Shown here: in pieces, positions 54,062-63,795 of the stretch
Layout of the letters: the number at the start of each line of letters is the position of its first letter
Position numbering within the stretch: the first letter of the stretch is position 1
The notes under the pieces: generated by a model
Databases searched by the model: none
Seen by the model: only the letters and a program-made list of their open reading frames with translations
Told to the model about the DNA's origin: nothing
Translations under genes and position numbers: made by a program
Assembly (NCBI RefSeq): GCF_019444005.1
Contig: NZ_CP049304.1
Span: 62,001 to 126,000 of the forward strand
DNA: 64,000 bases
Direction of reading: 5' to 3'
Source of the DNA: Liquorilactobacillus nagelii DSM 13675
GTDB lineage: Bacteria > Bacillota > Bacilli > Lactobacillales > Lactobacillaceae

Positions 54062-54982
54062 ATGGCACGAAAAATCGGCGTGATCGGCATGGGAAATGTT
54101 GGCGCAACTGCAGCCCACTATATTGTGGCAAATGGTTTTGCTGACGAATTGGTGTTAATTGATAAACGTAGCGAAAAAGTCAATGCTGATGCATTGGACT
54201 TTGAAGATGCAATGGCAAATTTAAAGAGCCACACCAAGATTATTGTTAATGATTATGCAGCTTTAAAAGATGCTGATGTAATTATTTCTGCGATTGGTAA
54301 AATAGAATTGCAAGATAATCAAGATGATGATCGTTTTGCCGAGTTGCCTTTTACTCGAGCAGCAGCTAAAGAAGTTGGTGCTAAGATTAAAGCTGCAGGT
54401 TTTAATGGGATAATGGTAGTTATTACTAATCCAGTTGACGTTATTACTTCAATCTACCAAGAAGTCATTGGTTTACCAAAAAACCATGTTTTAGGTACAG
54501 GTACATTACTTGACTCGGCGCGTATGAAACGTGCAGTAGCTCGTGAGTTAAAAATTGATCCCCAGTCTGTTTATGGCTATAATCTAGGCGAACATGGTAA
54601 TTCACAATTTACTGCTTGGTCAACTGTGCGCGTTTTAGGTCATCCAATTACTGAAATTGCCGCGAAAACAGGGTTAGACTTGGCAAAACTAGATCAGGAA
54701 GCACGTGAAGGCGGCTTTAAAGTCTTTCATGGGAAAAAATATACAAACTATGGAATTGCTACAGCAGCTGTCAGATTAGCACTTGCTGTTTTAACCGATT
54801 CACGGACAGAACTAGCTGTGTCAAATTACCGAAAAGAATGGGAAACATATCTGTCATATCCAGCTATTGTTGGTCGAGATGGTATTGTTGAACAACTTGA
54901 TTTTGATTTAACTGATGAAGAAATCAAAAAATTAGCTCGGTCAGCAGATTATATTAAGACTAAGTTTGCTGAATCAAGATAA
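54062..54982 (+). CDS. L-2-hydroxyisocaproate dehydrogenase (L-HicDH)
   Basis: A 306-residue LDH/MDH-family enzyme that closely follows L-HicDH as I remember it: MARKIGVIGMGNVGATAAHY with the NAD-binding GxGxxG, FEDAMANL, then VVITNPVDVIT, TLLDSARMKRAV (Asp151) and YNLGEHGNSQFTAWSTVRV with catalytic His178. It reduces 2-oxo acids from leucine, isoleucine or valine to the L-2-hydroxy acids and regenerates NAD. Its pairing with ilvE supports this specificity over lactate. Confidence 0.92.
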   Translation: MARKIGVIGMGNVGATAAHYIVANGFADELVLIDKRSEKVNADALDFEDAMANLKSHTKIIVNDYAALKDADVIISAIGKIELQDNQDDDRFAELPFTRAAAKEVGAKIKAAGFNGIMVVITNPVDVITSIYQEVIGLPKNHVLGTGTLLDSARMKRAVARELKIDPQSVYGYNLGEHGNSQFTAWSTVRVLGHPITEIAAKTGLDLAKLDQEAREGGFKVFHGKKYTNYGIATAAVRLALAVLTDSRTELAVSNYRKEWETYLSYPAIVGRDGIVEQLDFDLTDEEIKKLARSADYIKTKFAESR

Positions 54983-54993
54983 AAATAATTTTA

Positions 54994-55027
54994 CCGCAGT
55001 CTGTCAAACGACAGGCTGTATTTTTTT
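54994..55027 (+). terminator. Terminator after HicDH gene
   Basis: CAGTCTGTC pairs with GACAGGCTG (one G-T pair) around AAAC, followed by seven T residues. Confidence 0.85.
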
Positions 55028-55030
55028 GCC

Positions 55031-55056
55031 TTTATAAAAGTATATACTTTTATAAA
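55031..55056. promoter_or_regulatory. 26-bp perfect palindrome, candidate GntR/HutC operator
   Basis: The 26-bp sequence reads identically on both strands: TTTATAAAAGTAT followed by its reverse complement. Its centre GTATATAC fits the HutC-type GntR consensus GTxTAxAC. It lies 8 bp upstream of the -35 of the beta-glucoside operon; a HutC-type regulator is encoded at 60277. Confidence 0.7.
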
Positions 55057-55064
55057 CATAGATA

Positions 55065-55093
55065 TTGATATTTTTAAAAACTAAGAATATACT
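55065..55093 (+). promoter_or_regulatory. Promoter of the beta-glucoside operon
   Basis: TTGATA (55065-55070), 17-bp spacer, TATACT (55088-55093). The start of transcription would be near 55100. Confidence 0.75.
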
Positions 55094-55109
55094 TTAGATG
55101 TTCTCGAGA

Positions 55110-55125
55110 ATGAAAACGCTTAAAA
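55110..55125. promoter_or_regulatory. cre site (CcpA catabolite control)
   Basis: ATGAAAACGCTTAAAA matches the consensus WTGNNARCGNWWWCAW with one mismatch. It sits about 10 bp after the expected transcription start, where CcpA usually acts as a roadblock. Confidence 0.7.
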
Positions 55126-55140
55126 GAAGGTGGGAGATTA

Positions 55141-56517
55141 TTGACTGAGCGAAAAATGCCCTCCAATTTTTTCTGGGGAAATTCAGTATCTAGCATGCAA
55201 ACTGAGGGGGCTTGGAATATTGACGGTAAAGGACTATCAGTTTATGACGTTCGACCAGAAACTGATAAAACTAGTAATTGGCAAGTTGCAATTGATGAGT
55301 ATCATCGCTATCAAGAAGATCTGGATTTATTAAAAGCAATGAATTTGAATATGTACCGGATTCAAATTTCTTGGTCAAGAGTAAATCCAACTGGTGATGG
55401 TGAATTTAATGCAGCTGGGATTGAGTTTTATGATCGCCTGGTTAATGCAATGCTGCGAAAAGGAATCACACCAATGATTTGTTTATATCACTTTGATATG
55501 CCACTGGTATTGGCTAAGCAGGAAAATGGTTTTATTTCTCGTAAGACAGTTGCAGCATTTGTACGATTTGCCAAAAAAATTATTGATCATTTTGCGGATC
55601 GCGTTAAGTATTGGTTGACTTTTAATGAACAAAATCTTTATTTGACAAGTGCCAGTTTTCGAATTTCTGGTTACCTAAAGGGAAACAAAACTTTATCAGA
55701 GATGTACACGATTTTTCATCATACGATTTTGGCACATGCAATGATTGCAAATTATCTTCATCAAAAAGATGCTTCATTGAAAATTGGTGGGATGACAGCG
55801 TATACAGGTGTTTACCCTTTGAGCTGTCGACCGGCTGATGTAATGGCAGTTAGAAAACTGCAAGAATTTCAATTTGATAATTTAAATGAAATTTTTGTCA
55901 ATGGACATTATTCAACGGAAGTATGGCATTTTATTACAGAAAAAAAGTTATCAGTTGAGATCACAGATTCCGATTTAAAAATAATTGCAACCAGTAAGGT
56001 TGATTTTTTGGCTTTTTATTACCGTAGCGAAGTTTTGGATGCAAGTAAACTTACGGATAAAATAGCACCTAATCTATATGCTGAAGTGGCAAGTGAAAAT
56101 AATCCGTTTTTAGAAAAGAGTGAATGGGATTGGACAATTGATCCGTTAGGTTTCCGAAATATTTTGACAGCGCTTTATAATCGCTATCGACTTCCAGTTT
56201 TTCCAGTGGAAAATGGTATTGGTTTACGGGAAACTTGGAATGGCAAGGATGCAATCGCAGATAATCAAAGAATAGCTTATCATCGAGATCATATTAAAGC
56301 TATGAAAGATGCAATGTTTATTGATGGTGTTAAAGTACTTGGATATTTAGGTTGGGGATTAATTGATATACCAAGTTCACAGGGAAATATGGAGAAAAGA
56401 TATGGCACCGTTTATGTTGATCGTGGCAACCATGAATTAAGGACAATGCGGAGGATTCCGAAAAAGTCTTTCTATTGGTTTAAATCATTACTTGAAAAAA
56501 ATGGAGATGAATTATAA
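55141..56517 (+). CDS. GH1 6-phospho-beta-glucosidase, first copy (divergent)
   Basis: A 458-residue GH1 enzyme. It shows FFWGNSVSSMQTEGAW, the acid/base Glu in LTFNEQNLY and the nucleophile in FPVENGIGLR; a MEKRYGTVYVD block bears the Lys and Tyr that hold the sugar phosphate. Compared with the second copy, NEIN is NEQN and the TPWSAID block is LGWGLID, so specificity may differ. The TTG start has AAGGTGGGAG upstream. It overlaps the PTS IIC gene by 1 nt. It would split phosphorylated beta-glucosides. Confidence 0.93.
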   Translation: MTERKMPSNFFWGNSVSSMQTEGAWNIDGKGLSVYDVRPETDKTSNWQVAIDEYHRYQEDLDLLKAMNLNMYRIQISWSRVNPTGDGEFNAAGIEFYDRLVNAMLRKGITPMICLYHFDMPLVLAKQENGFISRKTVAAFVRFAKKIIDHFADRVKYWLTFNEQNLYLTSASFRISGYLKGNKTLSEMYTIFHHTILAHAMIANYLHQKDASLKIGGMTAYTGVYPLSCRPADVMAVRKLQEFQFDNLNEIFVNGHYSTEVWHFITEKKLSVEITDSDLKIIATSKVDFLAFYYRSEVLDASKLTDKIAPNLYAEVASENNPFLEKSEWDWTIDPLGFRNILTALYNRYRLPVFPVENGIGLRETWNGKDAIADNQRIAYHRDHIKAMKDAMFIDGVKVLGYLGWGLIDIPSSQGNMEKRYGTVYVDRGNHELRTMRRIPKKSFYWFKSLLEKNGDEL

Positions 56518-57953
56518 TGGTAAAAAATAAGTTTGGCGATTTTGTTAATCAAAAAGTCTTACCGCCAATTATGAAATTTGTGAATACCAAGCCAATTACA
56601 GCACTAAAGGATGGAATGGTTTATGCTTTACCGTTTATTATTATTGGTTCAATATTCTTAATTTTATCAAACATTCCGATTACTTCGGTAGCTAATGCAT
56701 TGAAAGCCTCCGGATGGTCTGCGGTTTTCAGTCAGGCTTATACAGCTTCATTTGGCTTGATTTCAGTTTGGGCTTCAATTGGGATTGCATATGTTTATGT
56801 TCGCAATGAAGGATATGAACCATTACCAGCTGGACTAACCTCTTTATCAGCTTTTTTAATTTTACAATTCTTGCAAGTAGATAATCCTTTGATTGCGACA
56901 ATGGGCAAATCAGGTTCTGGAATTGCCAATGCTGCTGGCAGCACTGTTATGTCTGGCAGTCAGGTAGCTCAACATATTGATAAATTACCCCATGCTTTGC
57001 AAACATTTCTTTCAGCACCAGTAACCAATACAATTAATATTACTTGGCTTGGTGGACAGGGGATGATTGCTGCAATTATTATCGGTATTTTGGTCGGCTG
57101 GTCGTACACTAAAATGTTAAAGGCAGGTTGGAAAATAACTTTACCGGAACAGGTTCCAGCTAATGTAGCTAACCAATTTACAGCTATGATTCCAGCTGGA
57201 GTTATTTTAACAGTTTCGATGTTATTGTATGCATTTTTCAAGATGGTAATGAGTACTGATTTATTGCAACTAATTTATAAATTATTACAGACTCCTTTAC
57301 AAGGCTTATCAGATTCACTTGGTGGTGCTTTAATTATTGCTTTCTTGGTTCCGTTCTTCTGGTTCTTCGGTGTTCATGGTGGGTTAATTATGGGGGCAAT
57401 CACCAGTGGCTTGTTGATTCCTAATACATTTGATAATGCAAGTTTATATCATGCTGGAAAATTGAGTTTAGCTAATGGCGCACATATTGTTACTAACGAA
57501 TTTTATAATAATTTTATTAATTTGACTGGTTCTGGAATTACTATTGGTCTAGTAATCTTCACTTTATATGCAGCCCGCTCAGCCCAGATGAAATCATTAG
57601 GAAAAATTGAGCTTGTCCCAGCTCTATTCAATATTAATGAACCATTTTTGTTTGGCTTGCCATTGGTAATGAATCCATTTTTAGCGATTCCATTTTTCTT
57701 AACTCCGGTAATTGTTGCCTTGACTACCTATTTAGTGATTTATTTTGGAATTGCGCCACCTTTGAATGGTGTTGCGGCACCTTGGACAACGCCACCAATT
57801 ATTTCTGGGTTTTTGATTGGCGGTTGGAAAATGGCAATTTGGCAAGCAATTGTATTAGTTATGTCGACGGCAATTTATTTTCCATTTGCAAAGAAATACG
57901 ATAATTATTTATTGGCACAGGAACAAGCAAAAGTAGCCAAAGAAACAAAATAA
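56517..57953 (+). CDS. PTS lactose/cellobiose-family EIIC component
   Basis: A 478-residue membrane permease with about ten helices. It shows PITALKDGMVYALPFIIIGS, GGQGMIAAIIIGILVG and the active-site region with FNINEPFLFGLPLVMNP, typical of CelB-type EIIC. It imports cellobiose or another beta-glucoside while it is phosphorylated by EIIB. The start overlaps the stop of the GH1 gene. Confidence 0.95.
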   Translation: MVKNKFGDFVNQKVLPPIMKFVNTKPITALKDGMVYALPFIIIGSIFLILSNIPITSVANALKASGWSAVFSQAYTASFGLISVWASIGIAYVYVRNEGYEPLPAGLTSLSAFLILQFLQVDNPLIATMGKSGSGIANAAGSTVMSGSQVAQHIDKLPHALQTFLSAPVTNTINITWLGGQGMIAAIIIGILVGWSYTKMLKAGWKITLPEQVPANVANQFTAMIPAGVILTVSMLLYAFFKMVMSTDLLQLIYKLLQTPLQGLSDSLGGALIIAFLVPFFWFFGVHGGLIMGAITSGLLIPNTFDNASLYHAGKLSLANGAHIVTNEFYNNFINLTGSGITIGLVIFTLYAARSAQMKSLGKIELVPALFNINEPFLFGLPLVMNPFLAIPFFLTPVIVALTTYLVIYFGIAPPLNGVAAPWTTPPIISGFLIGGWKMAIWQAIVLVMSTAIYFPFAKKYDNYLLAQEQAKVAKETK

Positions 57954-57978
57954 TCAAAAGAAAGAGAGCTGATTTTCA

Positions 57979-58302
57979 ATGAGTGAAAAAACAATTATGT
58001 TAGCCTGTTCAGCAGGTATGTCGACATCATTATTAGTATCAAAAATGCAAGCTGCAGCTAAGGAGGCTGGTAAAGATTATCAAATTTTTGCAACTTCAAC
58101 GGCAGATATCGATCATCAATTGGAAACTGCAAAGCCAGATGTTTTGTTACTAGGGCCCCAAGTAGCTTATATGAAATCAATGGTAAAAAAGAAGACTGAC
58201 CAAGCAGGTATTCCAATGGATGTTATTAATATGACTGATTACGGCATGATGGATGGAGCTAAAGTGTTAGCAGCAACTGAAAAAATTCTTGAAGGGAAAT
58301 AA
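57979..58302 (+). CDS. PTS cellobiose-family EIIB component
   Basis: A 107-residue protein with phosphocysteine Cys10 in TIMLACSAGMSTSLLV and the DVLLLGPQVAYM block. It transfers phosphate from EIIA to the sugar. The ribosome binding site AAAGAGAG is fair. It lies 25 nt after EIIC and just before EIIA. Confidence 0.96.
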   Translation: MSEKTIMLACSAGMSTSLLVSKMQAAAKEAGKDYQIFATSTADIDHQLETAKPDVLLLGPQVAYMKSMVKKKTDQAGIPMDVINMTDYGMMDGAKVLAATEKILEGK

Positions 58303-58306
58303 GGTA

Positions 58307-58630
58307 ATGGATAAAGATAAGCGAATGCAGGTAGTCATGGGCTTGATTATGGCTGGTGGAAATGCTAAGGGTAGCAGTATCGCGGCAATTCAGGCTGCAA
58401 AAAAAGGTGATTTTTTAGCTGCTGAAAAAAACTTAACAGCTGCAAACCAGGCATTAAACCAGGCACATAATGTTCAAACAGAGATGTTAACTCAAGAAGC
58501 CCAAGGACAAAAGACGCCAGTTGATCTGTATTTGGTGCATGCGCAAGATCATTTGATGACAGCAATTGCTTTTAAAGATTTAGCCCAAGAATTTGTAGAT
58601 GTTTATAAAAGAATTGAAGAGAATCATTAG
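58307..58630 (+). CDS. PTS cellobiose-family EIIA component
   Basis: A 107-residue helical protein with phosphohistidine His78 in LVHAQDHLMTA and the AGGNAKGSSIAAIQAAKKGD start typical of the lactose/cellobiose EIIA. I use ATG 58307 (AAGGG 9 nt upstream) rather than TTG 58289, which lies inside the EIIB gene. It takes phosphate from HPr. The gap to the next GH1 gene is 36 nt. Confidence 0.95.
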   Translation: MDKDKRMQVVMGLIMAGGNAKGSSIAAIQAAKKGDFLAAEKNLTAANQALNQAHNVQTEMLTQEAQGQKTPVDLYLVHAQDHLMTAIAFKDLAQEFVDVYKRIEENH

Positions 58631-60097
<1,467 letters not shown>

Positions 60098-60124
60098 ATA
60101 ATTACTTAACAAATAATTTTCATT

Positions 60125-60160
60125 GAGATGAAGTCAATAATGACTTCGTCTCTTTTCTTT
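60125..60160 (+). terminator. Terminator after beta-glucoside operon
   Basis: GAGATGAAGTCA pairs with TGACTTCGTCTC around ATAA, followed by TTTTCTTT. Confidence 0.85.
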
Positions 60161-60276
60161 AGAAATGTTTCTTTTTTTGAAAATTACAGCTTTTTGATTA
60201 ATAAAGTATAAATCAAACTCAAAAACGATTAAAATAACATTTATATAGGAAATTAATTTTAAGGTTGGATGAATTA

Positions 60277-60999
60277 ATGAAGAAAGCTAAATATCAAATA
60301 GTTGCTGAAAAAATTCGGCAACGGATTATAAAAGGAATTTATCAAGCAAAGCAATTGATGCCTGACCAAAATTCAATTGCTAAAGAATTCGATGTTAGTC
60401 GCTTGACTGTCAAGAAAGCTTTAGATATGTTGGCGCGAGAGGGATTGATATATAAACAGTCAGGATTGGGCACAATTGTTTTAGGCGTAATTCCAATTAA
60501 GGCAGCCAGTGATTCCCCGGCAAATGCATTTGATGGAATGAGTAAACAGCATATTGGTGAGAAAGTTGAAAGCAAGATTATTTCTTTTGAGGTCCATTTT
60601 CCGGATGATGATTTACAAGCAAAATTGGATATTGCCAAAGATGAACCAGTTTATGAAATTGAACGGTTACGGATATTGAACGGGGAGCCATTAATCCTAG
60701 AACATACTTTTATGCCAGTCAAATTAGTTCCCGGATTGAACGAAGAAATTATGCATCAGTCAATTTATGGTTATTTGCATCAGGATTTGCATCTGAAATT
60801 TGGTGGTGCTTATCGTAAGATTCGTGCCAGTCTACCAGATCAATTAGATTTAAAATATTTAAACGCTAAGGAAACAGATCCTATTTTAGAGTTTGAAGAA
60901 ATTGTTTGGCTTAACAATGGAGAAAATATTGAGTATTCAACTAGCCGTAATCGTTATGATAAACGAAGCTATACTGTGTTAGATGTTAATAATTTTTAA
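60277..60999 (+). CDS. GntR-family regulator, HutC subfamily
   Basis: A 240-residue protein with an N-terminal winged helix (about 5-70: KEFDVSRLTVKKALDMLAREG, one residue split from LIYKQSGLGT) and a C-terminal UTRA ligand domain (about 90-235: YEIERLRILNGEPLILEHTF). It likely controls the preceding beta-glucoside operon by binding the palindrome at 55031-55056. I use ATG 60277; a TTG at 60265 is also possible but abuts AAGG. Effector is probably a sugar phosphate. Confidence 0.92.
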   Translation: MKKAKYQIVAEKIRQRIIKGIYQAKQLMPDQNSIAKEFDVSRLTVKKALDMLAREGLIYKQSGLGTIVLGVIPIKAASDSPANAFDGMSKQHIGEKVESKIISFEVHFPDDDLQAKLDIAKDEPVYEIERLRILNGEPLILEHTFMPVKLVPGLNEEIMHQSIYGYLHQDLHLKFGGAYRKIRASLPDQLDLKYLNAKETDPILEFEEIVWLNNGENIEYSTSRNRYDKRSYTVLDVNNF

Positions 61000-61016
61000 G
61001 TAAAAAGGATAAAGCA

Positions 61017-62367
61017 ATGGATGATCTCTTCTTAAAAGCACCAGTTCCTAAAGCATATTTTAAATTAGCTTTACCAGTGGTTTTAGGGATGGTTGCCAGT
61101 ATGATTTATAATTTGGCAGATACTTTTTTTATTGCTAAAACACAAAACGCTAATTTAGTCGCTGGAGTGACTATTTGAACGCCACTTTTTTCATTAATGT
61201 TAGCTTTAGGAGATATTTTTGGCTTGGGTGGAAGTGCTTTGATATCACGTTTGTTAGGCCAACAGAAACATAATGCAGCACGTCAAGCAAGTAGCTTTTG
61301 CTTTTATGCTGCATTACTAGTTGGAGCGATAGTTAGTTTACTAATGCTACTAAATGAAAATTTTATTTTACGACTTCTTGGAACTACGGGAGCGACCTAT
61401 CAATATGCGGCAGAGTTTTATCGGGTGATGGTTGCTGGCTCGGTTTTAAAAATTGTTTCATTAATTCCGGGAAATTTGTTGCGGACTGAGGGTTTAGCTC
61501 TAGAATCGATGATTGGAACAATGGTAGGAACAATCTTAACTATTATACTTGATCCAATATTTATTTATTTTTAAATTGCAGTTGGGAGCAACTGGTGCGG
61601 CATTAGCAACGGTTATTGGATATGCTTTTTCAGATTTAGTTTTAGTTTATTATGTGTGTTATCGAGCAAAGTTCTTAACAATCAAGCCAATTGGTTTAAA
61701 AGTTAATCGAGCGACTTTTAGCTCAATTTTAGTAATTGGGATTCCCGCTTCAATTACTAATTTAATGCAGAGTTTTGGCACAGCACTTTTAAACAATGCC
61801 CTCGCAAATTATGGTGCAGCTGCGATTGCAGCATTAGGAATTGCTTTAAAGGTTTATTTAATTGTCATGTTAGTAATGGTTGGTTTTGCTTTTGGCGCCC
61901 AGCCACTTTTAGGTTACAATTATGGAGCTAAACAAATGCATCGTTTGGAGTCAGTTATTCGCTTTGATCTATTAATTGAGGTAGTGGCAGCTTTTAGTTT
62001 AAGTTTATTTTTGATAGCTGTTGCACCGGCAATAGTTGGCTGTTTTATGCAAAATGCAATTGTTATTCGTGATGGTGCGCAGATATTACGTTGCTTGTTG
62101 TTGACAACACCGTTTGTTGGCGCAATTTTGGTTTTTACGACATTGTTTCAGTCAGCTGGTCAAGCACTGGGAGCTTTTTCAATGTCAATTTAACGTCAAG
62201 GTGTGCTTTTGTTAATGGTTTTGTTAGTCGCTGTTCCAATTTGGGGATACCCAGCAATTATTTGGGCACAACCAGCAGCAGATGTTGGTACATTCCTGAT
62301 TGGAGGGCTATTTTATCGACGATTCAAACAAAAAATCAAAAAAATAATAACTAAAAAGCCGGGCTGA
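61017..62367 (+). pseudogene. MATE-family efflux pump, inactivated by three lesions
   Basis: The frame from ATG 61017 encodes a MATE protein (PVVLGMVASMIYNLADTFFI; GLGGSALISRLLGQ) but is broken three times. TGA at 61176-61178 follows GVTI; a +1 shift comes from an extra T in the T run at 61568-61572, leading to TAA 61572-61574; TAA at 62191-62193 follows FSMSI, where relatives have SRQG. The residual reading continues to TGA 62365-62367. Without the lesions the protein would be about 450 aa. It lies 17 nt behind the GntR gene. Confidence 0.92.
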
Positions 62368-62385
62368 AACTAGCCTGGCTTTTTA
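62354..62385 (+). terminator. Terminator overlapping the end of the MATE pseudogene
   Basis: AAAAAGCCGGGCT (about 62354-62365) pairs with AGCCTGGCTTTTT around a short loop. It overlaps the last codons and can act on both strands. Confidence 0.85.
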
Positions 62386-62423
62386 AGTTGTAGCATGAAT
62401 TAATTATTGAAGATCGATTGTTT

Positions 62424-63263
62424 TTATAAAGAATTAGCAACATTTTCCATCATTTTAGCCGTTTCGTTTAGTTCCTCCATAGATGCTAAAACCTGTTCAG
62501 CAGCAGCTGATTGTTCACCGATTGTATTAACTGAAGCTGTTAATTTACTAGAAAAGCTATTGACACTTTGATCAATCTCAATTAAAACATCTTCAATTTC
62601 ACTCACTGATTTAGCTGTACTAGCCGAAAGCTTACGAATTTCTTGCGCAATAACTCCAAAGCCAGCCGACTTAGAATCAGAGGTATGAGCTGCAGCAATT
62701 GCAGCGTTGATTCCGAGCATATTGATTTTTTGGGAAACTGATTGAATAAAACTAACTACTTTTTGAATGTCATGCATTTTATTAGTAGTGTCTTCGGCCG
62801 TTTTAGCTAAGTCTTGATTATTCTCATTTAATGACTGGGCTCCAGTGGCAATTTCATTAATAGCAGTCGTGGTCTGAGATAAAGCAGTTGCCAAATTTTG
62901 AGCACGCTCAAGTATTTGTTGCTTGCGGTTTAAGCTTTTTCCGACTACTAAGACGCCAATTGTTTGTTTCTGGTTGATTAGGGGAAAGGCATATGATTGA
63001 AAAGCAACACCATAAACTTTAGCGGGTACTTCACGAATGACAGTTTTACCAGAAATTAGTGCATCATGGACTGCTCCACCATCAGGAACGAGATCTCCAA
63101 CGTTAGAGTTGATCGGTAAATTAGAATTAGGAATAACTTGAATAAATTTTTGCTGATTTGCGATGGCCACGGACACATCATCGTTAAATAATTGTGGAAA
63201 AAGAGGCATTATTTGTTGATAGGCAAACAATTGCTGTTGATCACTGATTTCTTGTTTAGACAT
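62424..63263 (-). CDS. Soluble chemoreceptor-like protein (YfmS-like)
   Basis: A 279-residue protein with no membrane helix. The N-terminal 110 residues form a small PAS-like sensor (VHDALISGKTVIREVPAKVYG, FPLINQKQTIGVLVVG). The rest is a short MCP signalling hairpin with INMLGINAAIAAAHTSD, GFGVIAQEIRKLSAST and EIEDVLIEIDQSV. The length and layout resemble B. subtilis YfmS, a cytoplasmic chemoreceptor. Start ATG 63263 follows AAGGGGAG. It points again to flagellar chemotaxis; the ligand is not known. Confidence 0.88.
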   Translation of the reverse strand: MSKQEISDQQQLFAYQQIMPLFPQLFNDDVSVAIANQQKFIQVIPNSNLPINSNVGDLVPDGGAVHDALISGKTVIREVPAKVYGVAFQSYAFPLINQKQTIGVLVVGKSLNRKQQILERAQNLATALSQTTTAINEIATGAQSLNENNQDLAKTAEDTTNKMHDIQKVVSFIQSVSQKINMLGINAAIAAAHTSDSKSAGFGVIAQEIRKLSASTAKSVSEIEDVLIEIDQSVNSFSSKLTASVNTIGEQSAAAEQVLASMEELNETAKMMENVANSL

Positions 63264-63476
63264 ATTTAAAGCTCCCCTTAAAAAGTTCTTTTTATATTAT
63301 GCAACACACAGGTGTAGTATCGGCTAAGAAAACAGCTTTTTAAACGAAAAGCAAAAATTGAAATGACATTATTAGCCAATTAGTTAGGGTTAACCCAGGT
63401 CTTAAATAAGTTTTATTTTATTTAACAAATTATAAGCACTTTTAAGTAATTAAAAATAGAAGTTGCAACAATTGGC
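63264..63476. other. AT-rich spacer between soluble chemoreceptor and metA leader
   Basis: This part of the 532-bp gene-free gap carries the minus-strand promoter region of the chemoreceptor gene but no element I can name with confidence. The rest of the gap is the metA promoter and T-box. Confidence 0.5.
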
Positions 63477-63505
63477 TTGACAATTTTTGCCCCTTAAACT
63501 ACCAT
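63477..63505 (+). promoter_or_regulatory. Promoter of the metA T-box leader
   Basis: TTGACA (63477-63482) and TACCAT (63500-63505) with a 17-bp spacer. Confidence 0.65.
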
Positions 63506-63519
63506 AAAAGCCATAAGTT

Positions 63520-63778
63520 TAAGCATTGATGAGAAGAGTATGTTTTTGGCGAAAAAGAAAGCGACCGTTGATAGTGAAAGAACGGATTTCAAAGAAAACT
63601 GAAGATGAACTCTAAGCTGTAACCAGGTGCAAGCTTGGTCACCGGGGACACCCGTTACCATGGACGAGTATATTTTTATTGTACTTAAGAGGTATTATTT
63701 GTGAAGATAATACAAATTCGGGTGGTACCGCGTAATTTTACGTCCCTCCATGTTTTTTAACATGGAGGGATTTTTTTT
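63520..63778 (+). promoter_or_regulatory. T-box riboswitch, methionine specifier, upstream of metA
   Basis: It starts with GATGAGAAGAGTATG near 63528 and has the specifier block CTGAAGATGAACTC with ATG at 63605-63607, identical to that of the metY leader. The T-box core GGGTGGTACCGCG lies at about 63719-63732. The terminator stem pairs TCCCTCCATGTT with AACATGGAGGGA and is followed by T residues. It should sense uncharged tRNA-Met. Confidence 0.94.
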
Positions 63779-63795
63779 GCAAGGAGTGAATAAAT

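Noticed and set aside
61176..61178. TGA read as Trp (recoding) in the MATE gene
   Set aside because: Other genes here end in TGA as a normal stop, and the gene also has a frameshift and a TAA, so decay is simpler.
62091..62354. 87-residue frame at the end of the MATE pseudogene
   Set aside because: It is a shadow in another frame; the MATE sequence continues in the original frame after TAA 62191.
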